Below, piece after piece: positions 8,389 through 17,619 of a DNA stretch of 64,000 nucleotides. The position numbers and the translations under genes were made by a program. The DNA is from Caulobacter sp. FWC2 (lineage in GTDB: Bacteria > Pseudomonadota > Alphaproteobacteria > Caulobacterales > Caulobacteraceae), in NCBI RefSeq assembly GCF_002742625.1, contig NZ_PEBF01000001.1, positions 4,030,001 through 4,094,000 of the forward strand. Reading direction: 5' to 3'. Position 1 is the first letter of the stretch. The number at the start of each line of letters is the position of its first letter. The notes beneath the pieces were generated by a model. That model saw nothing but the letters and a program-made list of their open reading frames with translations, had not been told where the DNA came from and did no database searches.

Positions 8389-10053
8389 CTAATCGTCGAT
8401 CACGTTGTGGCGCGTGTCCTTCAGGAACAGGCCGCCGATAACCGCGGTCACCGAGGCGATGATCACCGGGTACCAGAGCCCCGAATAGACGTCGCCCGTC
8501 GCCGCCACGATCGCGAACGAGGTCGTGGGCAGGAAACCGCCGAACCAGCCGTTGCCCAGGTGGTAGGGCAGCGACATGGCGGTGTAGCGGATCCGCGTCG
8601 GGAACAGCTCGACCAGCATGGCCGCGATCGGGCCGTAGACCATGGTCACGTAGAGCACCAGCAGGGCCAGCAGGCCGATGACCTTGGGCTTGTCGACCAG
8701 GGCGCTGTCGGCCTTGGCCGGATAGCCGGCGACCTTCAGCTGGTCGCCCAGATCAGCCTCCCAGGCCTTGCGCGCGGTGGCGAAGGCCTTGCCGGTCGCC
8801 CCCTTGGCGTCGAAGCCCGACAGCGTCACGCCGCCGACCTGAACGGTGGTCGGCGCGCCCGGGCTGGCCTCTCGCACCGAATAGGTGACGCCGGCCTTGG
8901 CCAGATAGGCCTTGGCCACGTCGCAGGGGGTGTTGAACTTGGCCTTGCCGACGGGATCGAACTGGAAGGCGCAGGTGGCCGGATCGGCCGAGACCGTCAC
9001 CGGCGCCGAGGCTTCCGCCTGGGCCAGCAGCGGGTTGGCGTAGGTGGTGAGCGCCTTGAAGATCGGGAAATAGGTCGCCGCCGCCAGCACGCAGCCGGCG
9101 ATGATGATCCACTTGCGGCCGATCTTGTCCGACAGCCAGCCGAAGAACACGAAGAACGGCGTACCGATCAGCAGGCCGCTGGCGATCAGCAGGTTGGCCA
9201 GGGCCCCGTCCACCTTCAGGGTCTTTTCCAGGAAGAACTGGGCGTAGAACTGGCCGCAGTACCAGACCACCGCCTGGCCCATGGTCAGGCCGAACAGGGC
9301 CAGCAGCACGACCTTGAGGTTCTTCCACTGGCCAAAGGCCTCGGCCAGCGGCTTCTTGGTCCCCTTCCCTTCGGCGATCATCTTCTGGAAGGTCGGGCTC
9401 TCGTGCAGCTTCAGGCGGATCCACAGCGACACGCCTAGCAGCAGAAGCGAGACCAGGAACGGCACGCGCCAGCCCCAGGCCTTGAACGCCTCCTCGCCCA
9501 GCTGGGTGCGGACGACCAGGATGACCAGCAGCGACAGGAACAGGCCCACGGTCGCCGTGGTCTGGATCCAGCTGGTGTAGAAGCCGCGCCGTCCCGGCGG
9601 CGCGTGCTCGGCGACGTAGGTCGCGGCCCCGCCATATTCGCCGCCCAGGGCCAGGCCCTGGACCAGGCGCATGACGACCAGGGCGATCGGCGCGGCGATG
9701 CCGATCTGCTCGTAGGACGGCAGCAGGCCGACCACGAAGGTCGAGACGCCCATCAGCAGCATGGTGATCAGGAAGGTGTTCTTGCGCCCCCAGATGTCGC
9801 CCAGCCGTCCGAAGATCACCGCCCCCAGCGGCCGGATCGCGAAGCCCGCGGCGAAGGCCAGCAGGGCCAGGATGAAGCCGGTCGTCTCGTTGACGCCCGA
9901 GAAGAAGTGGCCGGTGATGATCACCGCCAGCGAGCCGTAGAGATAGAAATCGTACCACTCGAACACGGTGCCGAGCGACGACGCCCCGATCACCAGCACG
10001 TCGCGCCCCTTGCCCTGCTTCGACGCGGGCGCGGCTTGGCTGTCAGCCCCCAT
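8389..10053 (-). CDS. MFS transporter, metabolite:H+ symporter type
   Basis: A 554-residue inner-membrane permease. The N-terminus (GASSLGTVFEWYDFYLYGSLA) and the loop motif GRLGDIWGRKNTFL place it in the MHS group of the major facilitator superfamily (ProP/KgtP/ShiA relatives); about 12 membrane segments can be seen. An insert of about 120 residues (roughly 340-460 here, from YANPLLAQAEASAP to the helix GLLALLVLYVTMVYGP) contains two cysteines and is probably periplasmic. ATG 10053 is chosen because AGGGA lies upstream. A LacI-type palindrome in the upstream region suggests it belongs with the carbohydrate genes to the right; the substrate is unknown. Confidence 0.88.
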   Translation of the reverse strand: MGADSQAAPASKQGKGRDVLVIGASSLGTVFEWYDFYLYGSLAVIITGHFFSGVNETTGFILALLAFAAGFAIRPLGAVIFGRLGDIWGRKNTFLITMLLMGVSTFVVGLLPSYEQIGIAAPIALVVMRLVQGLALGGEYGGAATYVAEHAPPGRRGFYTSWIQTTATVGLFLSLLVILVVRTQLGEEAFKAWGWRVPFLVSLLLLGVSLWIRLKLHESPTFQKMIAEGKGTKKPLAEAFGQWKNLKVVLLALFGLTMGQAVVWYCGQFYAQFFLEKTLKVDGALANLLIASGLLIGTPFFVFFGWLSDKIGRKWIIIAGCVLAAATYFPIFKALTTYANPLLAQAEASAPVTVSADPATCAFQFDPVGKAKFNTPCDVAKAYLAKAGVTYSVREASPGAPTTVQVGGVTLSGFDAKGATGKAFATARKAWEADLGDQLKVAGYPAKADSALVDKPKVIGLLALLVLYVTMVYGPIAAMLVELFPTRIRYTAMSLPYHLGNGWFGGFLPTTSFAIVAATGDVYSGLWYPVIIASVTAVIGGLFLKDTRHNVIDD

Positions 10054-10161
10054 AAGCTTGTCCCTTCCCTCGATCGCGCCGCGTGTCCCCCGCGGTCGCC
10101 CCAAAACCTAACGCCAGGAGAGCCTAGCTCAGAGAACGGGATTCTTAGATCAAGCTTTTTC

Positions 10162-10173
10162 GGTAGCGCTACC
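10162..10173. promoter_or_regulatory. LacI-family operator candidate
   Basis: GGTAGCGCTACC is a perfect 12-bp palindrome with a central CG-type core, in the 203-base gap between the divergent MFS and cyclophilin genes. It resembles LacI-family operators of sugar loci. A related but imperfect site lies upstream of the lacI gene at 17620-17632. Confidence 0.6.
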
Positions 10174-10256
10174 ATCTATTTGCCTGACTTGGTCCCCCGG
10201 TCGACTTCGGCGCACGCCATCGGCTAGGGTCCGCGCGAACCTTTGATGGGATTCCG

Positions 10257-10874
10257 ATGAACCAGATCGTCCGCCGCGCCGTGATCGGCGCCGCCCTCGC
10301 CGTGCTGGCCTCGACCTCGGGACTTGTCACGTCTGCTTGGGGCGCCGCCGGCAAGCCGCGCGTGGCGATCGAGACCGACAAGGGGACCATCGTCGTTGAG
10401 CTGGAAGACAAGAAGGCCCCGATCACGGCCGCCAACTTCCTGAGCTATGTCGATCGCCACCGCTTCGACGGCGGCCAGTTCTTCCGCGCCAACCGGGCCA
10501 AGGGCGCGCCCGGCGCCGGCTCGATCCAGGGCCAGCCCAAGCCCTACTCCCGCCGCGCCCCGCCGATCGCCCACGAGAGCACGCTGAAGACCGGCCTGAA
10601 GCACACGGCCGGCGCCATCTCGATGGGCCGCGACGCGCCTGGCTCAGCCACCGCCGACTTCTTCATCTGCGCCAGCGCCCAGCCCTATCTCGACGCCAAG
10701 CCGGGCAAGTCCGACGCCGCCCAGGGCTACGCCGTGTTCGGCAAGGTCGTGCAGGGCATGGACGTCGTGAAGAAGATCCTGGCCGGCCGCACCGACGGCG
10801 CCACCGACGTGCCGTCGATGAAGGGCCAGATCCTGAACCCGCCGGTGAAGATCATCTCGATGAAGCGGCTCTAA
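10257..10874 (+). CDS. Peptidylprolyl cis-trans isomerase, cyclophilin type, exported
   Basis: A 205-residue protein with a signal peptide (residues 1-29, GAALAVLASTSGLVTSAWGA) and a cyclophilin fold: IETDKGTIVVELEDKKAPI, NFLSYVDRHRFDGGQFFRA, then GAISMGRDAPGSATADFFIC and GYAVFGKVVQGMDVV. It should speed proline isomerisation during folding in the periplasm. The usual FxFHRV motif reads FFRANR, so the catalytic Arg may be kept although the surrounding residues differ. It is convergent with the first halogenase gene and their stop codons overlap. Confidence 0.9.
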   Translation: MNQIVRRAVIGAALAVLASTSGLVTSAWGAAGKPRVAIETDKGTIVVELEDKKAPITAANFLSYVDRHRFDGGQFFRANRAKGAPGAGSIQGQPKPYSRRAPPIAHESTLKTGLKHTAGAISMGRDAPGSATADFFICASAQPYLDAKPGKSDAAQGYAVFGKVVQGMDVVKKILAGRTDGATDVPSMKGQILNPPVKIISMKRL

Positions 10875-12421
10875 GCCACCGTCTTGAACGGCGCGGCCAC
10901 GGGTTCCGGGGGTGGCGCGGGGCAGTTCGCGGCCAGGAATTCGCCATGGCTGGGCAGGCCCGCGACCTGGGCGGCCAGCATCGGCTTCGACTGGTCCAGG
11001 GTCTGGGTGATGACCTCGTAGGGCGCGGTATCGGCCAGTTGCTGGTAACGCTGGGGCCGCACGCCCATGCCCTCCATGACCGACTGCCAGGACGGATTGC
11101 GGAACATCTCGTCGACGCCCTCGCGCAGCACGCCGTGAGCCTTGAACAGCGCCATGCGGGCCTTGAGGGTTTCGGAGATCGGCGCCTGGCGGACATCGCG
11201 CCAGAACGGCGTGTCGTCGCGCTGGGTCGTGCAGTAGTGCAGCACAATGAAGTCGCGGATCTCCTCGTAGTCGGCTGTCATGCGCCGGTTGTACTCGGCC
11301 GCCAGGGCCGGGCTGAAGTCGCGGTCGGGGAAGAACCGCAGCAGGAAGTCCATGCCGCGATAGATCAGGTGCAGGGCGGTCGATTCCAGCGGTTCGATGA
11401 AGCCGCCGGCGAGGCCAACGGCCACCACGTTCTTGTCCCACAGGCGCTGGCGCATGCCGGTCTTGAAGGCGATGAACATCGGATTCATCAGCATCGGACC
11501 CTGGACGTTGCGCACCAGGGTGGCGCGCGCCTCGTCGTCGCTGAGATGCCTGGAGCTGAACACATAGCCGTTGCCGGCTCGATGCTGCAGCGGGATGCGC
11601 CAGCGCCAGCCGGCGTCTTCGGCCTTGGACAGGGTGTAGGGGTGCGGTTCGCCGATATTCTGCGTCTGCACCACCACCGCGCGGTCGCACAGCAGCATGT
11701 CCGACCAGTCGTTGAACGGCACGTCCAGGGTCTTGCCGATCAGCAGGGCGCGGAAGCCCGAGCAGTCGATGAAGAGGTCGCCCTCGACCTCCTGGCCGTT
11801 CTTCATGACCACCTTGGCCACCGAGCCATCCGAGTGGGTGACCACGTCGGTGACGATGCCCTCGGTGCGCTTGACGCCCCGCGTCTCGGCGAAGTCGCGC
11901 AGGAACTTGGCGATCAGCCGCGCGTCGATGTGCAGGGCGTAGCTGGCCCCGGCGATCAGCGACCGCTGGGCCTTGAACGGCAGCATGAACTTTCCCTGGT
12001 CGGCCATCACCGTGCCGGGCGCGAAGTCCTGCAGTTCCGACGGATGGCCGTTGGCCTTGGCGCGCAGCCAGCACTGATAGAACTCGTGCGGACCGATCGG
12101 GCCGCCGATGGCGCCGAACGGGTGGTAATAGTGCTGGCCCTTCCGCTTCCAGTCCTCGAACCGGATGCCCAGCTTGAAGCTGGCCTGGGTGGCCTGGATG
12201 AACTCCCGCTCGTCGATGCCGAGGCTGGCGATCAGCTGCAGGAACGGCGGGATGGTCGACTCGCCGACGCCGATCGTGCCGATCTCCTCTGACTCGATCA
12301 GCTCGACTGCGCAGCCCCCATCCTTGAAGTAGTGGGCCAGCATCGCCGCCGAGATCCAGCCGGCCGAGCCGCCGCCGACGATAACGATCTTCCTGATGGC
12401 GTTGGGATGGGTGTTGGTCAT
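10871..12421 (-). CDS. Flavin-dependent tryptophan-halogenase-family protein (second of pair)
   Basis: A 516-residue FAD protein. The dinucleotide-binding motif GGGSAGWISAAML is at residues 15-27. The family Lys lies in ASFKLGIRFEDW, the halogenase signature GWRWRIPLQHRAGNGYV is present, and the Glu expected near the chloride/active site is in PLESTALHLI. True halogenases chlorinate indole rings, but relatives in TBDR/LacI sugar loci of Caulobacter and Xanthomonas have no proven halogenation role. It starts 10 bases after the stop of its paralogue, so the two form an operon. Confidence 0.85.
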   Translation of the reverse strand: MTNTHPNAIRKIVIVGGGSAGWISAAMLAHYFKDGGCAVELIESEEIGTIGVGESTIPPFLQLIASLGIDEREFIQATQASFKLGIRFEDWKRKGQHYYHPFGAIGGPIGPHEFYQCWLRAKANGHPSELQDFAPGTVMADQGKFMLPFKAQRSLIAGASYALHIDARLIAKFLRDFAETRGVKRTEGIVTDVVTHSDGSVAKVVMKNGQEVEGDLFIDCSGFRALLIGKTLDVPFNDWSDMLLCDRAVVVQTQNIGEPHPYTLSKAEDAGWRWRIPLQHRAGNGYVFSSRHLSDDEARATLVRNVQGPMLMNPMFIAFKTGMRQRLWDKNVVAVGLAGGFIEPLESTALHLIYRGMDFLLRFFPDRDFSPALAAEYNRRMTADYEEIRDFIVLHYCTTQRDDTPFWRDVRQAPISETLKARMALFKAHGVLREGVDEMFRNPSWQSVMEGMGVRPQRYQQLADTAPYEVITQTLDQSKPMLAAQVAGLPSHGEFLAANCPAPPPEPVAAPFKTVA

Positions 12422-12431
12422 CGGTGTGATC

Positions 12432-13985
12432 CTACTCAGCCGCTACCTCCGAGCGCGCTTGCGCGCTCGGCGGAGATGGGGGCGCGGGTCGGCAATACTG
12501 ATCGAGGAAGGCTGCGTGCGGCGGGGCGTTGGCCACCACCTCGCGCACGGCCTTGCGCATCTCGGCGAGCGGGGCGCTGAGGGTCTTGGGGTCTATACCG
12601 TCCAGCGACGGGTCCACCGCCTCTGGCAAGAGCTCGAAGCCGGCATAGATCGCCATCCAGCTGGGCGGGGCGAACATCTCCCAGCGGTAGCGAACGAAGT
12701 GGCCGCGCTGGGTGAAGAGGTCGATCTTGCGCCGCAGGGGCTCGGGCAGCACGATCTGGTTGCAGTCGCGCCAGAAGGCTGTGTCGCCGCGCTTGTTGGC
12801 CCAGTAGTGCAGGATGATGAAGTCGCGCACGCGCTCCATCTCGCGCCGGGACCAGTCGTTGAACTCGTCGACGACCTCGGGCGCGAAGTCCTTGTCCGGG
12901 AACAGCGTCTTGATCTTCTCGATGCCCGTTTCGATCAGGGCGATCGAGGTGCTTTCCAGCGGCTCCAGGAAGCCCGAGGCCAGGCCCAGGGCGATGACGT
13001 TCTTGTTCCAGACCTGCTTGCGGCGGCCGGGATTGAAGCGGATCAGGCGCGGTTCGTGCAGCAGGGGATCGGGGATCGCCGCCTTCAGCTCGGCCAGGGC
13101 GTCCTCGTCGCTGATGTGGCGCGAGGAATAGACATAGCCGTTGCCGTAGCGATGCTGCAGCGGGATGCGCCAGCGCCAGCCGGCGCTGTGGGCGGTGACG
13201 TCCGTGTACGGCATGGGATCGCCCATACCTTCGCTCTGCACCGCCCAGGCGCGGTCGCAGAACAGCACGTCGTTCCAATGCTCGTAGCCGGTCTGGAGGG
13301 CTTCCTCGATCAGCAGGCCACGGAAGCCCGAACAGTCGATGAAGAAGTCGCCCTCGATGGTCTCGCCGGTGTGCAGGTCCAGCGAGGCGACGAAGCTGTC
13401 TCCGGGCCGCAGATTGACCTTGGTGACCTTGGCGTCGATGCGGCGCACGCCGTTCTCCTCGGCTACCCGGCGCATCAGCTGGGCGAACAGGCCGGCGTCG
13501 AAGTGCAGGGCCCAGTCGAAGATCGACAGGGTCGAGGTGGGGTTGCGGCTGGGGGCCATGAACTTGCCCGCTTCGGCCAGCGACGCGCCCAGCGAATAGT
13601 CGGCGATGTCGGTCGGCTCGCCCGCCTGAGCGAGCTTGCGCCAATAGTGGTAGAACGAGACGCCGCGCAGGTCCTGGCCGAAGTGGCCGAACGGATGGAT
13701 GAACGACTGGCCCTCGCGGACCCAGCCGTTGAAGCGGATGCCCAGCTTGCAGGTCGCCCCCGTGGCCCGCATCACCTCGATGTCGGTCAGGCCCAGCTGG
13801 TTGTAGAAGGCGCGGATGGTGGGGATGGTCGCCTCGCCCACCCCGATCGTGCCGATCTCGGCGCTTTCGACCAAGGTGATCTCGAGCGGGCCGCCCTGGA
13901 AGTGCCGCCGCAGCGCGGCCGCCGCCATCCAGCCGGCCGTGCCGCCGCCGACGATCACGAGCTTGCGGATTCGATTGTCCTGCAT
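12432..13985 (-). CDS. Flavin-dependent tryptophan-halogenase-family protein (first of pair)
   Basis: A 517-residue paralogue of the next gene, with the same features in order: GGGTAGWMAAAALRRHF at the N-terminus, the Lys in TCKLGIRFNGW, GWRWRIPLQHRYGNGYV, and PLESTSIALIETGI. It is the upstream gene of the pair, and a terminator at 14045-14079 separates it from the TBDR. The last codons carry a perfect 22-base palindrome (12449-12470). Biochemical activity cannot be inferred; the motifs support FAD binding and the halogenase fold. Confidence 0.85.
   Translation of the reverse strand: MQDNRIRKLVIVGGGTAGWMAAAALRRHFQGGPLEITLVESAEIGTIGVGEATIPTIRAFYNQLGLTDIEVMRATGATCKLGIRFNGWVREGQSFIHPFGHFGQDLRGVSFYHYWRKLAQAGEPTDIADYSLGASLAEAGKFMAPSRNPTSTLSIFDWALHFDAGLFAQLMRRVAEENGVRRIDAKVTKVNLRPGDSFVASLDLHTGETIEGDFFIDCSGFRGLLIEEALQTGYEHWNDVLFCDRAWAVQSEGMGDPMPYTDVTAHSAGWRWRIPLQHRYGNGYVYSSRHISDEDALAELKAAIPDPLLHEPRLIRFNPGRRKQVWNKNVIALGLASGFLEPLESTSIALIETGIEKIKTLFPDKDFAPEVVDEFNDWSRREMERVRDFIILHYWANKRGDTAFWRDCNQIVLPEPLRRKIDLFTQRGHFVRYRWEMFAPPSWMAIYAGFELLPEAVDPSLDGIDPKTLSAPLAEMRKAVREVVANAPPHAAFLDQYCRPAPPSPPSAQARSEVAAE
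12449..12470. repeat. Perfect palindrome in the 3' end of the first halogenase gene
   Basis: CCGAGCGCGC and GCGCGCTCGG flank TT. It encodes part of the C-terminal tail (AQARSE) and could form a strong RNA hairpin about 20 bases before the stop, just ahead of the second halogenase gene. Confidence 0.6.
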
Positions 13986-14044
13986 CGTTCTGCTCCCGAC
14001 TCCGGCGTCTTTGTCCGGTTGTCTTCAGGCTATCGGCTCGCCCC

Positions 14045-14079
14045 TCAAAAAGGTAGCCGCCGTGGAGAACCACGGCGGC
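14045..14079 (-). terminator. Rho-independent terminator of the halogenase-locus TBDR
   Basis: GCCGCCGTGG (14056-14065) pairs perfectly with CCACGGCGGC (14070-14079) around a 4-base loop. On the minus strand it is followed by TACCTTTTTGAG. It ends the receptor transcript and partly insulates the downstream halogenase genes. Confidence 0.85.
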
Positions 14080-14101
14080 CGCAGGAGGTCAGAGGGATCT
14101 T

Positions 14102-17100
14102 TTACCAGCGGGCGCGGATACCCAGCGTGTAGCGGGGCTCGAACTCGTTCTGGTTGGCGTACTGGGTCTTCCCCTTGGCGAAGCGGAGGTAGTAGTCCTC
14201 GATCTCGCCGGTCACGTTGGACCCGTTGAAGTAGACCGTGACATTGTCGCGGACGTTGTAGCTGACGTTCACATCCACATAGCCGGTGGCCTTCTGCATG
14301 ATCGGGATCACGCGGTCGCCGCCGCCGCCCATCGTGCCGGACAGGCGCGCGGTGCGGTAGTTGTAGGCGACCCGGGCCTGCAGCTTGTCGTCCTGGTACC
14401 AGCCAACCAGGTTGTACTGGTGCTTGGAGTTGTCGAAGAACGGGATCTCGTCGCCCGCGAGGTCCAGACGGCTCTCGTGGCTGGGCGAGTAGGTGTAGTT
14501 CGTATCGACGCCGAAGTTCGACAGCAGGCCCATGTCCGGCAGGATGTCGCTGAAGGCCAGCTTGGCGCCGACTTCCAGACCCTTCACCGAGCCGCCATCG
14601 CCCTGGATGGGCAGGCTGACATTGACCGTGCGGCGGATGACGCCGTCCTGGTCGGGGAACTGGCCGGTCGTCTGGCCGCCGGTCACGAAGCTGTCGATCT
14701 TCAGCTTGAAGGCCGAGATGTTCAGCATCGAGGCGCGACCGAAGTAGTATTCCACCGCGCCGTCGATGTTCGACGAACGCCACGGATCCAGGTTCGGGTT
14801 GCCCGAGGCGCTGGCGCCAGTGACGCAGCGGACGTTCGGCAGGCTGGCGCCGCAGTCGGCCGTGAAGATCGACAGACCGCCGCCGTAGTTGCCCAGGTCC
14901 AGCGGCTGCATTGTCTTGGCGTAGGCCGCGCGCAGCTTGATGTGCTCGTTCAGATCATAGACCGCGTTCAGCGACGGCAGCCAGTCAGTGTACTTGCGCT
15001 TCGTGACCTGGTCGCCCGCGTCGGCATTGGTGTCGCCGTAGTTGCGGGTGTCGCCTGTCAGGTTCTGCTTCACGTCCAGTTTGGTCTGGATGACGTGGAC
15101 GCCGAAATTACCGCTCAGGGCGCCGATCGCGAAGTCGAAGGCGCCGAAGGCGCTCTCTTCCTTCAAGGTCACGTCATAGGTCTGGCCCGGCACCTGCACG
15201 CGGATGGCGCCGCCGAACACCTTCTTGTGGAAGGCCTCGACATTGTCGAAGTCGCGCGGATCAATGGTCCAGAAGCCGGGCATGCCCGAGGTGACGCCGC
15301 CCAGATCGTCGACCCATATGGCGTTGTTGTAGGTCGACAGCTTGGTCGGCTTATTGACCGTATAGCCCTGGAACACCGGCTTGCCCGTGACCGGATCGGG
15401 CACGAACTCGCCCGCCTGGCACTGGTTCTGGTTCATGACGACGTCGATGGCCTTCCACTGGGCTTCGCAGCCGCCCGCCGGCACGGGCGTGCCGTTGGCC
15501 TGCACCGCGCCCGGCGTGCCGCCGTAGAAGCTGGAGAACAGGTGGAACTGCTCGACGCTGACCGACCGGTCGCTGAAGCGGACGCCGGCGTCGACCTTGG
15601 TGATGAAGCCCAGCAGCTTGTCGTCGAACTTATAGTGCCCATCGGCCCGGAACACGTTCATGTCCGAGTCGACTTCGTTGTTGCCCTCGGACGAGAACGC
15701 GCCGATCGCGTAGCTGTCCTTGTTGGCCATGTAGTCCTTGAGGGACTTGCCCGCGCCCAGACCGCCCGAGATCGGGGTGTCGAAGCCGCTCCACACCGGG
15801 TGGTCGCCACTGATGTTGTAGTGCAACTGCGGGTTCTGGCCGTAGCCCTGCGGGTTCGGGTTCAGGTAGCAGCCGCCGGCGCTGCCAGAGATGGCGTTGC
15901 TGCGCTGGGTGGCCGGATACTGGTCGCAGATCGCCTTCGGATAGAACGGGCCGCGGGTGCGGTCATTGGCGTCGCGGAACAGGTTGAAGCGGCCGTCGGC
16001 ATAGCGCCAGTTCGACAGATCGCCCTGAGCCTGACCGTTCATGCTGAGACGGTTGCCGTCAGCGCGGATGGCGCGGGTCTCGAAGGTGAACGGACCGCCG
16101 TTGTCGTAGTTCAGTTCGAGATTGTAGTTCTTGGTCTTGGACTTGGTGACCCGGTTGACGGTGAACGAGTTCACCCACCAGGCGTCGATGTCGTACTCGT
16201 CGACGGCCACCCAAGGACGGCCGTTGCCGCCCGTCGGGCTGTTGACGCCGGTCGTCTCGAACGCGGTCGGCTTGGTCCAGACGCCGAAGGCGCCGCCGTC
16301 CCAGCGGTTCGAGATGTTGATGCCGGCGCCGCGGTTGTATTCGTCGAGCTTGGCGTAGAAGCCCTCGGCGATCAGGGTGAAGCCCTCGCCCAGATGCGCT
16401 TCGAACGAGGCGTTGACGCCCAGGCGCTTGCGCTCGACGACGCGGTTGAAGCTCTCAAAGCCGTGCGGCGAGACGAAGTTGTTGGCGGCGCCGCCACCCC
16501 AGTCGTTGTTGCCCGACAGGCCCACGACGCCCGAGGAGTTGTTGCCCAGGTTCGACTTGCTGTTGGCGGCCGAGATCATCAGGCCGACATTGTCGTTGCG
16601 CCAGTTGACGACGCCGTTGACCAGATAGTCGTCCTTCTTGGTGCGGTCGCCGCGCTGGGCTTCGGCCGCGCCGGTCATGGTCAGGCCGTTGCTGAACTGG
16701 AACGGACGGCGGGTGCGCAGGTCGATGGTGCCCGACACGCCCGACAGGGCGTTCTTCGGGTTGGTCGACTTGTAGACCAGCACCTGGTTCATCAGCTGCG
16801 AGGGCACGTCCAGCAGGTTCGGCTGGGCCGAGCCCATGTTGCCGGCGCTGAGATACTGTTCGCCGTTCAGCAGGGTGATGACCTGGGCCAGGCCGCGGAT
16901 GTTGACGGTGGCGCCTTCACCGGCGTTGCGCTGGATCTGCACGCCCGAGATGCGCTGCAGGGAGTCGGCGATGGTGACGTCAGGCAACTTGCCGATGTCT
17001 TCCGCCGAGATGGCGTCGACGATCGAGGTTTCCTTGCGCTTGAGGTCGACCGATTTCAGTTGCGAGCCGCGGACGCCGGTGACGACGATTTCCTCGACCT

Positions 17101-17194
17101 GGGTCTGAGCCGCATCCTGGGCGAAGGCCCCGGTGGCCAGAGCCAATTGCGACGCGCCGGCGACGAGCGCCAGCGTCAGGCCGCGCTTGAGCAC
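14102..17194 (-). CDS. TonB-dependent receptor of the LacI/halogenase carbohydrate locus
   Basis: A 1030-residue outer-membrane transporter. Starting at GTG 17194 gives a clean signal peptide (LKRGLTLALVAGASQLALATGAFAQ) with AAGGA 6-10 bases upstream; a TTG at 17218 with GGGGAG upstream is an alternative. The TonB box/plug follows: VEEIVVTGVRGSQLKSV, then AEDIGKLPDVTIADSLQRI and GVQIQRNAGEGATVNIRG. The barrel ends in RYTLGIRARW, where Trp replaces the usual terminal Phe. There is no STN domain, so control is probably by the divergent LacI protein. Substrate is likely a plant-type oligosaccharide or glucoside, inferred from the GH3 neighbour. Confidence 0.93.
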   Translation of the reverse strand: MLKRGLTLALVAGASQLALATGAFAQDAAQTQVEEIVVTGVRGSQLKSVDLKRKETSIVDAISAEDIGKLPDVTIADSLQRISGVQIQRNAGEGATVNIRGLAQVITLLNGEQYLSAGNMGSAQPNLLDVPSQLMNQVLVYKSTNPKNALSGVSGTIDLRTRRPFQFSNGLTMTGAAEAQRGDRTKKDDYLVNGVVNWRNDNVGLMISAANSKSNLGNNSSGVVGLSGNNDWGGGAANNFVSPHGFESFNRVVERKRLGVNASFEAHLGEGFTLIAEGFYAKLDEYNRGAGINISNRWDGGAFGVWTKPTAFETTGVNSPTGGNGRPWVAVDEYDIDAWWVNSFTVNRVTKSKTKNYNLELNYDNGGPFTFETRAIRADGNRLSMNGQAQGDLSNWRYADGRFNLFRDANDRTRGPFYPKAICDQYPATQRSNAISGSAGGCYLNPNPQGYGQNPQLHYNISGDHPVWSGFDTPISGGLGAGKSLKDYMANKDSYAIGAFSSEGNNEVDSDMNVFRADGHYKFDDKLLGFITKVDAGVRFSDRSVSVEQFHLFSSFYGGTPGAVQANGTPVPAGGCEAQWKAIDVVMNQNQCQAGEFVPDPVTGKPVFQGYTVNKPTKLSTYNNAIWVDDLGGVTSGMPGFWTIDPRDFDNVEAFHKKVFGGAIRVQVPGQTYDVTLKEESAFGAFDFAIGALSGNFGVHVIQTKLDVKQNLTGDTRNYGDTNADAGDQVTKRKYTDWLPSLNAVYDLNEHIKLRAAYAKTMQPLDLGNYGGGLSIFTADCGASLPNVRCVTGASASGNPNLDPWRSSNIDGAVEYYFGRASMLNISAFKLKIDSFVTGGQTTGQFPDQDGVIRRTVNVSLPIQGDGGSVKGLEVGAKLAFSDILPDMGLLSNFGVDTNYTYSPSHESRLDLAGDEIPFFDNSKHQYNLVGWYQDDKLQARVAYNYRTARLSGTMGGGGDRVIPIMQKATGYVDVNVSYNVRDNVTVYFNGSNVTGEIEDYYLRFAKGKTQYANQNEFEPRYTLGIRARW

Positions 17195-17449
17195 GGCTTT
17201 CCTTGCTTCCTGTGACAATTCCTCGCTCCCCAAAATAGTTCGTTCTTGTTGGACGCCCGCCCGCCGCTCGCGCCGCCGCTCTTGTCGGCGGCTTTCGAGA
17301 AACGTTTGAGGCTTTTGCGGACCCGGCCGTCGCATGTCTCGCGATCGGACAAGGTCTTCGGCGGCCCCGGCGCCCGGACTTTCGAGTCCGGCCCCGCGCC
17401 TTCCTCGAACGCCGTCACATTCTCCAAATGTCCCGAGCAAGTCAACAAG

Positions 17450-17467
17450 AATGTCAACGTTGTCATT
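17450..17467. promoter_or_regulatory. LacI-family operator candidate upstream of the TBDR
   Basis: AATGTCAACGTTGTCATT is an 18-bp palindrome with one mismatched pair and a central ACGT core, the form typical of LacI-family operators. On the minus strand it overlaps TTGACA, which could be the -35 element of the receptor promoter. Confidence 0.55.
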
Positions 17468-17619
17468 CCTGCGAGACAAGGGTTTTAGCTAGGCGCGGTC
17501 ACGGCCTGGAGCCCATGCGGCCAGGCCGGTGGGCGCGCGATGACTAGCGATACACCTCGATTTAACATTGTTTTAAATGAGCTTTTCCAAAACAAGACAC
17601 CGGTGTCGCAAGAGGGGTT

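Noticed and set aside
12422..12500. Small separate gene at the halogenase junction
   Set aside because: The 10-base gap and the palindrome are fully explained by the end of one gene and start of the next.
14420..17215. 931-codon plus-strand open frame opposite the TBDR
   Set aside because: It is the antisense of a receptor with clear signal peptide, plug and barrel; composition is typical of high-GC shadow frames.
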